From Tubiluchus corallicola (lineage: Eukaryota; Priapulida; Priapulimorpha; Priapulimorphida; Tubiluchidae): a DNA stretch of 64,000 bases. A program made the position numbers and the translations under genes. The stretch lies in contig JAQGDQ010000361.1 of NCBI GenBank assembly GCA_030141605.1, forward strand, positions 126,001-190,000. The letters are read 5' to 3'. Shown here one piece after another: positions 26,510-38,875 of the stretch; the first letter of the stretch is position 1; each line of letters starts with the position of its first letter. The notes beneath the pieces were generated by a model, which was given only the letters and a program-made list of their open reading frames with translations, was not told the origin of the DNA and ran no database searches.

Positions 26510-27150
26510 GCTTTTTCGGTCACTGAAAGTATAGCACTGCTTCTGCTTGCTAAGTGAGGAAAACAGTCACTTCTTCTGTTACTGAGAGTACAGCACTGCT
26601 TCTGCTAGCTAAGTGAGGAAAACACTCTTCTGTTACTGAGAGTACATAACTTCTTGTGCTTGCTAAGTGAGGAAAACAGTCACTTCTTCTGTTACTAAGA
26701 GTACAGCACTACTTCTGCTCGTTAAGCGAGGAAAACACTCTTCTGTTACTGAGAGTACATAACTTCTTGTGCTTGCTAAGTGAGGAAAACAGTCACTTCT
26801 TCTGTTACTAAGAGTACAGAACTGCTTCTGCTTGCTAAGTGAGGAAAACGCTCTTCTGTTACTGAGAGTACATAACTTCTTGTGCTTGCTAAGTGAGGAA
26901 AACGGTCACTTCTTCTGTTACTGATAGTACAGAACTGCTTCTGCTTGCTAAGTGAGGAAAACAGTCACTTCTGTTACTGATAGTACAGAACTTCTTGTGC
27001 TCGTTAAGCGAGGAAAACACTCTTCTGTTACTGAGAGTACAGCACTGCTTCTACTCGCTAAGTGTCGAAAACAGTCACTTCTGTTACTGAGAATACAGCA
27101 CTGCTTCTGCTTGCTACGTGAGGAACACAGTCACTTCTTCTGATGTTCAG
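26510..27150. repeat. ~52-60-bp minisatellite
   Basis: About eleven degenerate units with CTTCTGTTACTGAGAGTACA and CTTGCTAAGTGAGGAAAAC. Unit length alternates depending on whether ACAGTCACTT is present. Flanking sequence to about 27500 has weakly related words. Confidence 0.85.
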
Positions 27151-28109
27151 AGACACAAAAATTTTTTTGTGCCGCTGAGTGGCACAGTGACTTTTCTACG
27201 ATCAAGAAACACGGTGACTTTTCCCATTAGTGGGGCACGCAACCCTTTTGACAATTGAAAGTTGTTTCTCTTTTTGATGAGGGATAGGTCTTCTACCATT
27301 GAGAGATACAATCACCTCTTCTGTTATACAAACAGATGCTTCTATCCTTGAGAATTACTTCACGTTTTCTACCATCGACGTCTTCCACCACACAATCTAC
27401 ACTTCTGCCATTAAGGCCAAGCTCAAGCTTGAGTCATTTCTTCCATTCGTTGAGCGGTTGGAAGTTACTTTTTTAGAGGTTGAGTTATTGTTTTGTTCAT
27501 CATTCACATATGAAGACCTAGACGGGATGTCTAACTACAATAGCAGCAAAACAACAGTGGCAGTAACAGTGATCATGACAACAACAACGACAGCAACAGC
27601 AAGACAACAGTTTGATTTTCTATGGTAGTTGTCTTTTTGCAGTGACTTCTTTTTCTCACCTGTTTTTAATTTCTTGTTTTTTTTCAATAATTTTGCTTGT
27701 TCTCTTCCTTGTTGCTTTGTCTGTATCATTAAAACAACACTTTCCTGCTTAATCGTCGTCTTCTGTGGGATTGGCTAAGATTTTCCAAGTTTCTGTTCGA
27801 GGCAGGTGTTCTGAGCAGAAAATAATCATGCATGTGAAATTGGTTAATGTCAGACAGATGCTGCAGCACCTAATGAAGCTATCTTTCGCAAAGCCCTGGA
27901 GAGTTTTAAGCCTTTCTTTGAGTTTTGATTTGCAATTTCTGACTGTAATGATGCCAGCAAAGAACCATCAAGTAAGTTCATGTAGGAGAAACTGAGTAAG
28001 AAAGAATGGGAGGGTTACTATAAAGCACTATGCGTAAGATAATTTACAATATTCACAAGAAGTGAATTACTACAGATTCATTATAAATAACTCATTAACT
28101 AATTTGACA

Positions 28110-28124
28110 AGAGAGAGAGAGAGA

Positions 28125-28172
<48 letters not shown>

Positions 28173-28294
28173 AAAGGAGTGAGAAAGAGAGAGAAAGGGA
28201 GACAGAAAGAGGGAAATACAAGGAGAAAAGGAACGACAGAATGATACAAAAGAAGAAAAAAGAGAGGCACACAGATAAAGAAGGTGTGTGGAGA

Positions 28295-28356
<62 letters not shown>

Positions 28357-28368
28357 GAGTGAGTGAGT

Positions 28369-28404
<36 letters not shown>

Positions 28405-28405
28405 T
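28110..28405. repeat. (GA)n microsatellite with purine-rich core
   Basis: Two GA tracts flank a purine-only segment; the whole is an almost uninterrupted polypurine run on +. Confidence 0.95.
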
Positions 28406-28857
28406 TAGAGCACATTTTCTTTTCTGTATTTGAACCATTCAAAGCGAAAAGCACATTTTATCTATAGGAATGATTGGACATTGCCAAGTTGGTTTACAAA
28501 CTGCTAACATTTCTGAGCAAAATTCAGTAATCGATCAGTTAAGAAATTGAGTTTGCTCCATCCGTTACAAAATAATAAGAATGGCACAGGAAGATATTGA
28601 TCATGCCAAGAATCAACTTACAACCAATACAACCTATATCTTAACCCGAAAGTAACATACAGGCAGATTCATTCTCAAATTGGTAGTATCGAAGTTGTGT
28701 GGGTCATTACGAATCTTCGTTTGGGAATTCTGCGGCTATCATCGATATTGTGTCACATACGATATAAGCATTAACCAATAGTCCTGCGAATAGTATTTGC
28801 TCGATATAATTTCTTCAATATCGCCTACAGACGCTTAGTGTTATTGCGCAATGCTCA

Positions 28858-29494
28858 GTAGCCTTTTCTTAGTTTCGTTGTGTGCACGCGCAATTACTGT
28901 AGGTCAAAGGTTAAGTGCTTCCAGTAGTTTCGATCTGATATGAGATGCGTCAGTCTGAAATATTCGTACATTAATATGTTTTACTGATTGGTACTAATAT
29001 CTAGTGTAATCTTGTAGTAAAACTTGTCAGCTTATGTAGGTATAGTCAATTCTTACTGTAAATGATTTTGTAAATAGTGTATATAGTTTGTTGTGAGGAT
29101 CCTAAATCTTGTTCAAACTGATCCAATCCTATAGTAAATTATGTTTAAGCTAATGCTTAAAGGCTAAGTGTACCACAGCAACGCGCTTTAATCACAACCC
29201 TCGCATGACATGTAGGTAAATCAAAGCCGTCTGTGCATCAGTTCAGTAACTTCAGTTATTTTACCTGGACTTTACGTAATTATGCATCAGTCTGCGCGTA
29301 GAGTGATTTACTAGCAGAATCTTGCTTGGGAACAAAAAAATGAACTAGGTAAGGATCTAGCAAGCTGTTAAAACTGTTACTGATACAATAGCATGGGTTG
29401 CGAGGCGTAGTCAAGTGTACACAAATGTCTGGTACACTTAAGCCTAAACCTTTTCACGATCATCATCAATCCCTTGAACTGTGAAAAGGCTTAT
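28858..29494 (+). mobile_element. MITE family 1, copy 6, with the same internal insert
   Basis: Ends near GAAAAGGCTTATT at right. The insert at about 28918-29158 is the reverse complement of the one at 20200-20445, matching the copy's opposite orientation. The pair therefore defines a longer subfamily. Confidence 0.8.
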
Positions 29495-29639
29495 TTAAAT
29501 TGTGCGTGTTGTACACAAATAATATAAAAAAATTGGATTCGTTTATCAATAATTTGGAAAAAGAAAGAGCCTCTGAGCGGAGATATGAACGAATTAAAAC
29601 GAATAAGAATCAATAAGAAAGGAAGAAGACGAAGAAACA

Positions 29640-29965
29640 AAGAAAAGAACGTAATTGAAAGAAATAAATTACAGAAGAAAAGAGAGAATAAATGAAAGAA
29701 AGTAATAAATAAATAAATAAACAAATAAGTGAATAAATACGAAAAGAAATGAAAGAAAGAAAGAAAGAAAGAAAGGAAGATTGGAAGGAAGGAAGGAAGA
29801 AAGAAAGAAGGAAAGAATGAAAAACGAAATAAGTAAATAGAGAATTAAATAAATAAAGCAAGAAATGATGAATAAATAAATAAATAAGCAAACAAACACA
29901 CAAACACACAAGCAAATAAATGAATAAATAAATAAAAACAAGTGAAAAAAGGAATGAATGAAAGA
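29640..29965. repeat. A-rich (AAAT/GAAA)n region
   Basis: Mix of AAATAAAT, GAAAGAAA and AAACAAAC tetramers. Long minus-strand frames of F/L/S are artefacts. Confidence 0.85.
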
Positions 29966-30267
29966 GCGAAGAAAAGAAACCGTAAATGATAAGAAGGAAA
30001 CGAAAGAAGACCATTGTATCCATTATTGATGCTTGAGAGTTAACTCGATCGGCACCTAATGGGTGACGCGCTGCTGCTTTCATGATCATAGTGTTCACTC
30101 AAGCAGGGCATGGCTTCTATGGCTTCCTGCAGGTCGCTTACAAAGTTGTCAAACACTGATTCATAGCTCGTTAAATAGAGACAAATTGCTGCACAACTAC
30201 GCCTTAATTGCAGTGACAGCTGATGATGGAACTAACTGCTCTGCTGGTTGATGGAAGCCGTGCAAAA

Positions 30268-30357
30268 GTTTGTTTTTGTGTTTCTTTGATGGAAGCCGTG
30301 CAAAAGTTTGTTTTTGTGTTTCTTTGATGGAAGCCATGCAAAAGTTTGTTTTTCTGT
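30268..30357. repeat. 38-bp tandem triplication
   Basis: GATGGAAGCCGTGCAAAAGT plus a TTTGTTTTTGTGTTTCTTT stretch, repeated with little change. Confidence 0.85.
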
Positions 30358-30899
30358 TTATTTAAATCAGAATCTTGCAGTATTGCCAAAAGTGCTGGTA
30401 ACATGTGTTTAGTATTGCTTATGTACAAACATACAGTTACGTGTATAGATTGGTGTAGAGTTTAAAACAAACTTCTTTCACGTTAATTTTATGAAAAAGT
30501 TAAGTGCCTGTGAGTGGTAGATGAAAAAATAGGTGAGTGAGTGAGTGAGTGAATGAGTGAATTGGTGAAAGAAAGTCGTGTGAAAATGAAATGAATGAAG
30601 GAGGGAAAAGAAACATTCCAATGAAAACACGAATGGTCGCATGAAAGAAACAGTGGAAGAAATGGAGGAAAAACGAAGACTGGAAAGATAGGGAAAAGAG
30701 TAAGGAAATACCAAAATGAGGATGAAAGAAAGTTTGTAAAACCGAAAAAAGCTGAATGGAAAGAAGGAAAGGAGCAGAAAAGGCCAAAATCCTGAAAGAA
30801 TTCTGAGAGAAGAAACGATAGAAAAATGTATCTAAAACGATAGTCTAAAAGGGTGAAAGTAAGAAATAGGAGGTGATCAGCTGAGTAGCCAACCATCTA

Positions 30900-32190
30900 A
30901 CCAATCATATCGCCAAGCAAACCATCAGGCATAAATGATCGCTCTAAGTTCAGTAATAAATTAAGTCAAGTCAGTAACAAAGCCAATAACAAAAGCACTT
31001 ATGTGTCAGCTATATACATTTACCAGCCAACAAAACAGCCAATCTGTTAGCCAGCTAGTGGGCTAATCGACTGATTAACCAAGCAACAAACCGACCAACC
31101 AACGAGCAACTGAATTAGCAAGAACACATGCTTGTAACCAAGCAACCAGAAGAAATGCATTGCGGCCATACACAAGTGAAGAAGCTTTCGAAAAGGTGTG
31201 ACTCGGTACACGGCAGGGCAGAATGCTGTTGCCGCTGCGCAATCGATGCGTTCGGTTGAAGATTCGCCGGACGAGTGGTCGCAGGAAATCGATGCGCCGA
31301 GTAGTCTGGATATCACAGCAAACGGATAGGCAAATAGATCAGTTATGTAGCTGCCGTGAATTCAGCTGCTGGAGGAAGTTTTGATAGCCATCAGAGTTTC
31401 TGATTGTGCAGCTTGTACTGTTTGTCAAATATAATCAAACTATGATAGACAGTCAACCTGTTTTCTTTGAAATCCGCGCTTTAGTTAAATTCCGTCGAAC
31501 AATTCAGTGAAAATTTCGTAGCTTTCAAACTTTGAAATAAATACGAAATCTTCTTAAAGTGCAAAAATGAACAGATTTGTGATTTTTGTGAAATGTAAAA
31601 CTGATTTAACGTGTGATTGACTGACACAATGTTGTTTATTTGCTAGGCCTGAACACGCGTGTATGACTGTGGAAAATAAATCGCTTCGAATTGAGCTGAT
31701 TTAAAATTTCAGGTTAGTTGGCGCACCATTCTGAAGTGTTGGTTTGGTTTAAATAACTCATCTGAAAAATGGTTTTGTGTGTTTAACAGGCAAAAGATCT
31801 TTGTTATTACCAATTGTAATCCGAGCATTACTAACGAATTGCCGCGATTGCGGATGAATAATCCGCTTGAAATTGAATCGATTTAAATTCCATTATGAAA
31901 ATCGAATTGCTGCTTGAAACATTGCAGCGGAATGACAGATTTGTGAGACAAATCAAGTTATTAAGCGTGCATATATCGTATCATCAGCTAAACACATTAT
32001 CTAAATGTAGCTAAAAGTTTGTACGTTAACGAATAAATGTAAGTCAATATTTTTTTGAATTGAAAGAATAAAAAAATCGATATCAATTTCTGGGGTGAGT
32101 TTAGTCTTGCAGGTTACAAATTCGCTTGTTTCGTGTGATATGTGCCTAGAAATTCAATATATGACTTTACAGGAAGAATATAAAGCGATA
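30900..32190. other. Region with one unassigned exon-like frame
   Basis: A CCAACCA-rich stretch (30900-31100) precedes a locally GC-richer block. A plus-strand frame at 31180-31329 reads GVTRYTAGQNAVAAAQSMRS and SVEDSPDEWSQEIDAPSS and ends ITANG-stop, a composition unlike nearby noise. It lacks a good upstream acceptor and matches no family I recognise. An overlapping minus-strand frame competes. 31330-32190 shows nothing but AATAAA words. Confidence 0.25.
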
Positions 32191-32196
32191 AAAGAT

Positions 32197-32316
<120 letters not shown>

Positions 32317-32499
32317 TAATATGAATTTATGCACTTGCCAATTGTGATGTAATACGTTTCTTCAAACGGAACGAATTAAATACTACCAAACGACAAATGA
32401 ATCAAAGTTTTTTATTAAATTGAGTGAAGTGAATAACAGGGCGATACTACTCAAAATACTTCAGTACGTTGCTTGTCGTTTGATTGAAAACGTCGCTAC

Positions 32500-33022
32500 A
32501 TCATACGTGTAAACGCTCCTTCTGAAAGGTGTAAACGTTCCTGTTTAATAGCATAAACGTTTCTGATAGAGGCTGCAAACGTTTTTATTTTGTTATGCAA
32601 ACGGTCCAACTAGAGTCAGCAAAGTCGCTTAATTTGTAAATGTAAAGCACGTGAATATTTTTCTTCGATTGCGTAAACGTTCCGGCTAAGTCGTGTAAAC
32701 GTTCCTATCCAGCTGTGTAAACGTTCCTGTTAGGGCGTGTAAACTTTCTTGTTAGAGCGTGTAAACGTTCCTTCTGAACAGTGTAAACGTTCCTGTTAGA
32801 GCGTGTAAACGTTCCTGTTAGGGCGTGTAAACTTTCTTGTTAGAGCGTGCAAACGTTCCTGTTAGGGCGTGTAAACTTTCTTGTTAGAGCGTGTAAACGT
32901 TCCTACTGAACAGTGTAAACGTTCCTGTTAGGGCGCGTAAGCTTTCTTGTTAGAGCGTGTAAACGTTCCTACCCAACAGTGTAAACGTTTCTGTTAGAGG
33001 TTGTAAACGTTCCTATTTCTTG
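32500..33022. repeat. ~21-bp minisatellite (GTGTAAACGTTCCTGTTAG)
   Basis: About 20-25 degenerate copies of GTAAACGTTCC separated by variable TGTTAGGGC/TTCTGAACA words. Early copies are weakest, later ones more uniform. Confidence 0.85.
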
Positions 33023-33237
33023 ACCCAGCTCGTATGATGTTCTTACACTAAACCGATTAAGGTAAATGTTCTTTCTCGAAAACTCCACTTAATAAATATA
33101 GAAGTGTAACTGTAGTGGCCTGTTTTAACGCGAGTACGATAACATATAAAATTGATATAAAGTAATACAATTTTTTAAGGCCATTGTCCTGAAACCTACT
33201 TCATATACCTCTTTTTGTCCTTTAAAAGCATATCTTG

Positions 33238-33515
33238 GGTTGTGTGGCCGGGTGGCTTAGATTTCAGACTACAAGTACTCTGTCTTGAGTTCAAGTCTAG
33301 CGGCTGCAAACGCCAGAATACATACACCCCTTAAATGTATTTCGTTGTTTCGACATGTATTGTTGTGTAAGCTGCTAAACAGCCGTTAGTGCTAATGTTG
33401 TCTGCTAAAACAGCCACTGTAAATAAATGTTGTCTTTGTCTTTTTCTTTTTCTCTCTCTTTTCCATTGTTTTTGTCTTTGTCTTTACCTTTGTCTTTTTT
33501 GTTTTGTTGAAGGTG
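33238..33515 (+). mobile_element. tRNA-derived SINE
   Basis: A tRNA-like head has an A-box-like TGGCCGGGTGG and a clear B box GTTCAAGTC, spaced about 38 bases. A tRNA-unrelated body follows, then a tail of repeated TTTGTCTTTGTCTT units (about 33430-33510). This layout is typical of a Pol III SINE. The acceptor-stem pairing is not convincing, so it is not a functional tRNA. Confidence 0.6.
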
Positions 33516-33989
33516 TCTTTAGATTTCTATGTTGAAATTGCAACGGGTTTTGCAGACGTGTTTTTATACTTGTGAAGTACACTAATAAACTTTGAACCTA
33601 TAATTTATCATATTTTAACTGCTACTTCCGACTGCGTCAACAGAGGGCACTGGGTCGTCTTCCTTAATCCATTCTTTCCCCTAAAAATATTTGCATTAAA
33701 TAGTTAAATATTTGAGCAGCGAAATTGCCTGGCAAAGTTCCGGTAAATAGCGTCAGGATGAGAAAATTATTTTCTATTCAATTTATGCTAAACGACCGAG
33801 GCGAGAAAATTCTATGCAAATAAAACGCCAATAAAAGCAACAGTGAATGCGACAATTACCATATCTGAGAGGTACCAGCCTATCTTCGATTGCTACGCCA
33901 CAATTTTCATATAGCAGTGGTAGCAATTTATTAAAAATTCATCTGTTGCAAGCAAACTACGCATTTCTTTATAAGTAGGAATCAAAGTC

Positions 33990-34300
33990 ATTAAAGGAAG
34001 ACAAGATGATTTTTCATAATACTACCCCATTATCAAGTCCGATAATAAGTATACATTTTAACACAATTAGTGCTACGAATGCTACGAACTTTTTGCTATG
34101 ATTCCTCTGATTATTTTTCAAACTTTACACAATGTTATTTAAACTTATTTCAAACGACTTACATTAAAATGGTAACAGTCATCGCGAAAGTTTAAATTTA
34201 CAAGTTGTGTACAGCATTACTGCATACGTAACCTCTGTATGCAGTAAGACAGTATTTAAGTGATATCAAATTTCAAAACAAATTTTTAAAACTTGTTCAC
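33990..34300. mobile_element. Chimeric repeat, family B end joined to family A interior
   Basis: Begins TTAAAGGAAGACAAGATG (B-type end) and becomes A-type from about 34090 (ATTATTTTTCAAACTTTACA). Confidence 0.5.
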
Positions 34301-34599
34301 GAAAGAGTGCTTTCTTCTGCTTTGAACAAAGAAGCCAAAATTCAGAAAAAACAAAACTAGCACATTTCATGATTAGGCAAACGTTTTCTTGCACATAAAT
34401 GACATAGAAAGTAGAAAAAGATCTAGTTTTGTTGACTTCCTCAAAGCTTAAAAATACTTTCAGTAGCAATAACACCAGCTTAAGCTATAAACCCACGATC
34501 TTTAATGCTTCTGTATGTTCCAGTTTTGAGAAAAGCTTTGAAAGTAGAATAATCAATCAAAGATAGATGTTTTCCAAAAACATCCATTCAGGTCATTAC

Positions 34600-34745
34600 T
34601 AAGATAAAAATGGCGGACTGTGATAAGCAACAAAGAATTATATGACAACGTCAAGGAAGAAAAATGGATCAGAAGATTTAATTGAGTTGGGTCATTCTCT
34701 AAGGTTACCGGAAGACGGTCCGCTTATTAAAATTATCCACGAATT
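34600..34745 (+). other. Unassigned exon-like frame
   Basis: From an ATG at about 34640 a 40-codon frame reads MTTSRKKNGSEDLIELGHSL and then RLPEDGPLIKIIHELVSNCR, ending at a TAG that also forms an AG|GTAGAT donor-like site. An out-of-frame ATG with good context (AAAATGGCGGAC) lies just upstream. Not recognised. Confidence 0.2.
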
Positions 34746-34830
34746 AGTTTCAAACTGCAGGTAGATTAACCCTGCGTATGGATTTCACACAGGTAGGTCT
34801 CAATCAAACAGCTCTAATCATGTAAGGTAC

Positions 34831-35403
34831 TTAAAGCAAAACCGGGCCCAATCTTAAACTGTAGGTCAAAACAATCTATTCTTTAAAATATTGAAAGGAA
34901 ACGTACCATTTTTTTCAGAAATGACTTACCTGAAAGAATTATTACTTCACAAACACAATTTCGCGTTCGCGCCACAAGTTCTTCGCTGTTACATACATTT
35001 CGCCTTTCGGAAACGCATTGCACAAAAAAACAGGTACTGTACCTCTCAGTTCAAATGTGTTCGTTTGTGACGAACTACACGCGTTCGACCGCTTATGCGT
35101 GAGCCCAGCGGTAAATTTGAAATTTGAATTTTTAACTTAAAACTTGACTAGTTTTAGTACAACACACTGAATATGTTACAGAAACACTGTACTTCAATTT
35201 TCACTTTCACAAACACGTGCAACACGCTCGTGGAATATTTTTGCTGTTGAAAATTATGTTAGTTTGTGATGTCATCAATATTTGTGCTCGCCCACTGTTA
35301 ATCAAGATTTTAATCTATTATTTAATTATCAGAAACGCTTTTGCAGTATTAATTGTGTTAAAATGTATACTTTTTACCGTATGTGAAAATGGGGTAGTAT
35401 ATT
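34831..35403. mobile_element. TTAA-ended repeat family B, copy 2
   Basis: Starts TTAAAGCAAAACCGG and matches 21701-22292 along its length. The right end stops short of the final TTAA after GGGGTAGTATAT. Confidence 0.6.
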
Positions 35404-35602
35404 CAAGTGTAGCTGAGGAATGTTCGTATAGTGAGTAGAAAATGCAAATCGAAATGCAATGCAAAATGAAAATGCAGTACTGTGATGTATATTAATGATT
35501 AAACGCAAAATCTGGAATATAGCTGTCATAAAAAATGAGCTGCTACGCCTTAGAACGCTATAAATTTGCAAATCGGAGTCCATTATTCAAAAAGAGGGCT
35601 AC

Positions 35603-36281
35603 TTAAAGGGCAAAAAAGGGGTACCTGAGGTAGGTTTCAGAAAAATCGCCGTAAAAATTATATTATTTTACAGCAATTTGATGCGTATATCGTGTATGCG
35701 TTAAACGGGATTTTTGTTTGTTTTCGTTTTAAATCTCCCGCGATACCGTTCCGACCGCGCCATTACATGACGTCATCTACGCACAACTTAAATCAGGGAA
35801 AGAAAAGGAAATGTTAATTTATGTTCCAACAAACTTTCCATGCAAAATTATATTATTTAGCATTTCGCTTACCTGCTGGAAACACTCATGTGACTAGAAA
35901 TAATAGTTTAAAAAATTCGTGCTAATTGGTAAAATGTCGCTGGTTCACCCTCCAGGGTGCGCCACTCACTAACCAAAAACGTACTTTTAATCTTTTTGAC
36001 AAGATACAGTAATTTAAAATTTTATTTAGTTAGTAACAAGTGTGCTACGAATACTCTGATTATTTTTGCAAACTTCACGCATGTTGTCTAACCTTGTGTC
36101 AAACGACCTACCATTAAAATGGATGCGTGCAACGGTCATCGCGGAAGTTTAAATTTACAAGTTTTATACAGCGTTACTGCCGTCACAAGCCCTGCAAGCA
36201 AAAAGACAATAAGTAAGTGGCATAAAATTTCAAGACGCGTTTTTTAAGCTTTATGTAAGAGGAGGGTTTCTTGTGCTTTAA
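35603..36281. mobile_element. TTAA-ended repeat family A, complete copy flanked by direct repeats
   Basis: Begins TTAAAGGGCAAAAAAGGGG and ends GGGTTTCTTGTGCTTTAA. Imperfect 38-bp direct repeats (both containing ATTTGCAAATCGGAGT) flank it at 35561-35598 and 36289-36326. It contains short non-coding motifs shared by all A copies. Confidence 0.65.
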
Positions 36282-36877
36282 AATGTTATGAATTTGCAAA
36301 TCGGAGTGAATTATTCAAAAAGAGGATAATTAGGTTCAGAAGAGACCTTGTTTATTATCATGGCACAGCCATGATAAATGAGTCGCTGAACCAGCAAAGA
36401 TATCGTAGCCTGTGAATAAATGTTTCTTCAACAAGAGAAACACTCTGCTTTGGAATTAGGAAGGAAACCACCTGGAGGAAGTATTGAACCTTGTGCCTGG
36501 ATCAGCTATCACACAATGGCGAGCAAATATCTACTGTTTTATCTACGTAACGTGAGAAGTTGATTTGTTGTGACTTTCGAATTATAATAACTTGTTTGCA
36601 CAAATTTACAGGTTAGATGACACACACAGCACCACATCATTCATTCCATCTATGCAAATTTCCACCGGAAGTGTGACGTCATCAAGTTTATCATGATTGT
36701 TATCATCGTTGTCTTGAAAATTTGTAATTTGGTAAGTACGATAGATTTTATACGTTAGATATTGTATGTAAGCAAAATTGTAATTCGCTTTAATATTTTT
36801 CCTTCCAAATGACTGGATCGTCTACTTTGATGTTTTGCCCGAAAATAATGATGTTTGCGCTGGATTTAAATAGCTTA

Positions 36878-37157
36878 GGGCGCGTTCAAACTAACGACTT
36901 TTCTCGTCAAATAAGCCCGCCAAATAACTCGCCAAGTAACTCGCAAGCATGCTCAGACAAGAGCAAACTTGCTGCGAGTTATTCCCCGACACTAACTTCT
37001 TTATTCACTCAAGAAATGTCAAAAGTAAGTGTTCACACTAGACAGTATCTCAGTCAATCAATTGGCAGCAACAGTTTGCAATAACTTGCGAACAGTAACT
37101 CGCAAAGCAAATTCACACTCGCGAGTTTGCTGTCAGAGGGAGCTTGCTAAGTTTGGT
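36878..37157. mobile_element. MITE family 2 (GCGAGTTTTCTC ends), copy a
   Basis: GGGCGCGTTCAAACTAACGA at left, with internal CTCGCAA/GCGAGTT words throughout. The right end is eroded. Related copies are at 43072, 51133 and 52428. Confidence 0.65.
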
Positions 37158-37365
37158 TTCTAAAATAATATTATTTTGCGGGAAAAGCTTGGGCGTCTGT
37201 CGAATCAATTGACTGTGTCGTCTTAGTAAAACACAGCAATAAAAGATCATGAAATAATTAGATACAGTACATTTTGTAAGGTGTTCGACACGTCCAGAAA
37301 CGTTTGTAGAAAAAAGCATTAATACGAAACATTTATAGTTAATTAACGAACCATTAGCGTCGCTA

Positions 37366-37425
37366 GTTGTAGTTCCAATCAAAGACACATGCGTCGCTAG
37401 TTGTAGTTCCAATCAAAGACACAAA
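37366..37425. repeat. Short tandem duplication (~33 bp)
   Basis: GTCGCTAGTTGTAGTTCC ... AATCAAAGACACA occurs twice in succession. Confidence 0.8.
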
Positions 37426-37591
37426 CAACGAAATGAAGTTACTGGGTAAAAACGTTTTCCTATAGAAGTCTGATTACTCCTCTAGGCTTTCCTCGCTAAA
37501 TCAAACTGATAGTTGCCACGTGTTGGTGACCTTGACAAGATTTAAATTCCGCTCATGACATCGACGCATTTGTCTTCATTTGTTTTCGCAG

Positions 37592-37806
37592 TTTTCCAAA
37601 CTCTCTGCAAAAACCATGATTGCTCAGAACCTGTGGCGCGACCAGGGGAAACGTCAAGATTTCAACTTCAGAAAAGCGAAACAGAAACAAGACAAAGAGA
37701 CGACGACAACGATGACAATGACGAAGATTTGTGTAGTTCATTTCACCACACTACGAGCCAGAATCAATTACTCGGAGCAATGCGTGCTAGTAATAAAGAG
37801 TAGTTG
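37592..37806 (+). other. Unassigned exon-like frame before the gap
   Basis: A pyrimidine-rich stretch ending TTTTCGCAG precedes an open frame with an acidic segment (QRDDDNDDNDEDLCSS) that ends ASNKE-stop. The composition could be a terminal exon, but the acidic run is a GACGAC-like repeat and no partner exon was found. Confidence 0.25.
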
Positions 37807-37830
37807 AATAGAAACACTGGAATCGACCTC

Positions 37831-38512
37831 NNNNNNNNNNNNNNNNNNNNNNNNNNNNNNNNNNNNNNNNNNNNNNNNNNNNNNNNNNNNNNNNNNNNNN
37901 NNNNNNNNNNNNNNNNNNNNNNNNNNNNNNNNNNNNNNNNNNNNNNNNNNNNNNNNNNNNNNNNNNNNNNNNNNNNNNNNNNNNNNNNNNNNNNNNNNNN
38001 NNNNNNNNNNNNNNNNNNNNNNNNNNNNNNNNNNNNNNNNNNNNNNNNNNNNNNNNNNNNNNNNNNNNNNNNNNNNNNNNNNNNNNNNNNNNNNNNNNNN
38101 NNNNNNNNNNNNNNNNNNNNNNNNNNNNNNNNNNNNNNNNNNNNNNNNNNNNNNNNNNNNNNNNNNNNNNNNNNNNNNNNNNNNNNNNNNNNNNNNNNNN
38201 NNNNNNNNNNNNNNNNNNNNNNNNNNNNNNNNNNNNNNNNNNNNNNNNNNNNNNNNNNNNNNNNNNNNNNNNNNNNNNNNNNNNNNNNNNNNNNNNNNNN
38301 NNNNNNNNNNNNNNNNNNNNNNNNNNNNNNNNNNNNNNNNNNNNNNNNNNNNNNNNNNNNNNNNNNNNNNNNNNNNNNNNNNNNNNNNNNNNNNNNNNNN
38401 NNNNNNNNNNNNNNNNNNNNNNNNNNNNNNNNNNNNNNNNNNNNNNNNNNNNNNNNNNNNNNNNNNNNNNNNNNNNNNNNNNNNNNNNNNNNNNNNNNNN
38501 NNNNNNNNNNNN
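37831..38512. other. Assembly gap (682 N)
   Basis: Run of N. Any exon here, such as the missing synaptophysin-like N-terminal exon, cannot be seen. Confidence 1.
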
Positions 38513-38724
38513 CTCTATCATGAATAACTTTCCAAGTTGAAACACTGAACTATCAGAGGCCTCTTAGTCGTGTTTGTATTCATACATATCATGCGGTAAA
38601 TAGTCGGATGCAGTGTGGTAGATGAAAGCATCAAAGAGTGCTCCCATTGCTCACTCAGCTATTCACTAACTAGAACCAGTATTGCTTAACTTTGATTACC
38701 AAGCACATACCGTAGTTGCTCTCT

Positions 38725-38875
38725 TTGATGATGAGGATAAATGATGACGATAGTTGACGATGATGATGACGATTATGAGGACGAAGACGAAGACGATTAT
38801 CGTGGTGGTGGTGCTGTATCATGATGACTATGATCATAATGACGACGACGACGATGATGAAGATTATGGTTACAA
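38725..38875. repeat. GAT/GAC trinucleotide-rich region
   Basis: Degenerate GATGAC repeats; no gene seen. Confidence 0.8.

Noticed and set aside
29491-30896. Long minus-strand frames rich in F, L and S
   Set aside because: Low-complexity A-rich/GAAA-rich sequence read in reverse.
32500-33022. CRISPR-like or regulatory array of GTAAACGTTCC
   Set aside because: Short degenerate tandem repeat without spacer diversity; FOXO-like GTAAACA resemblance is coincidental to the repeat unit.
33238-33310. Functional tRNA gene
   Set aside because: A and B boxes are present but the cloverleaf stems do not pair well and a SINE body follows.
36430-36553. Exon-like frame ending at a GTGAGA donor
   Set aside because: No good acceptor, no recognisable domain, and close to repeat family A.
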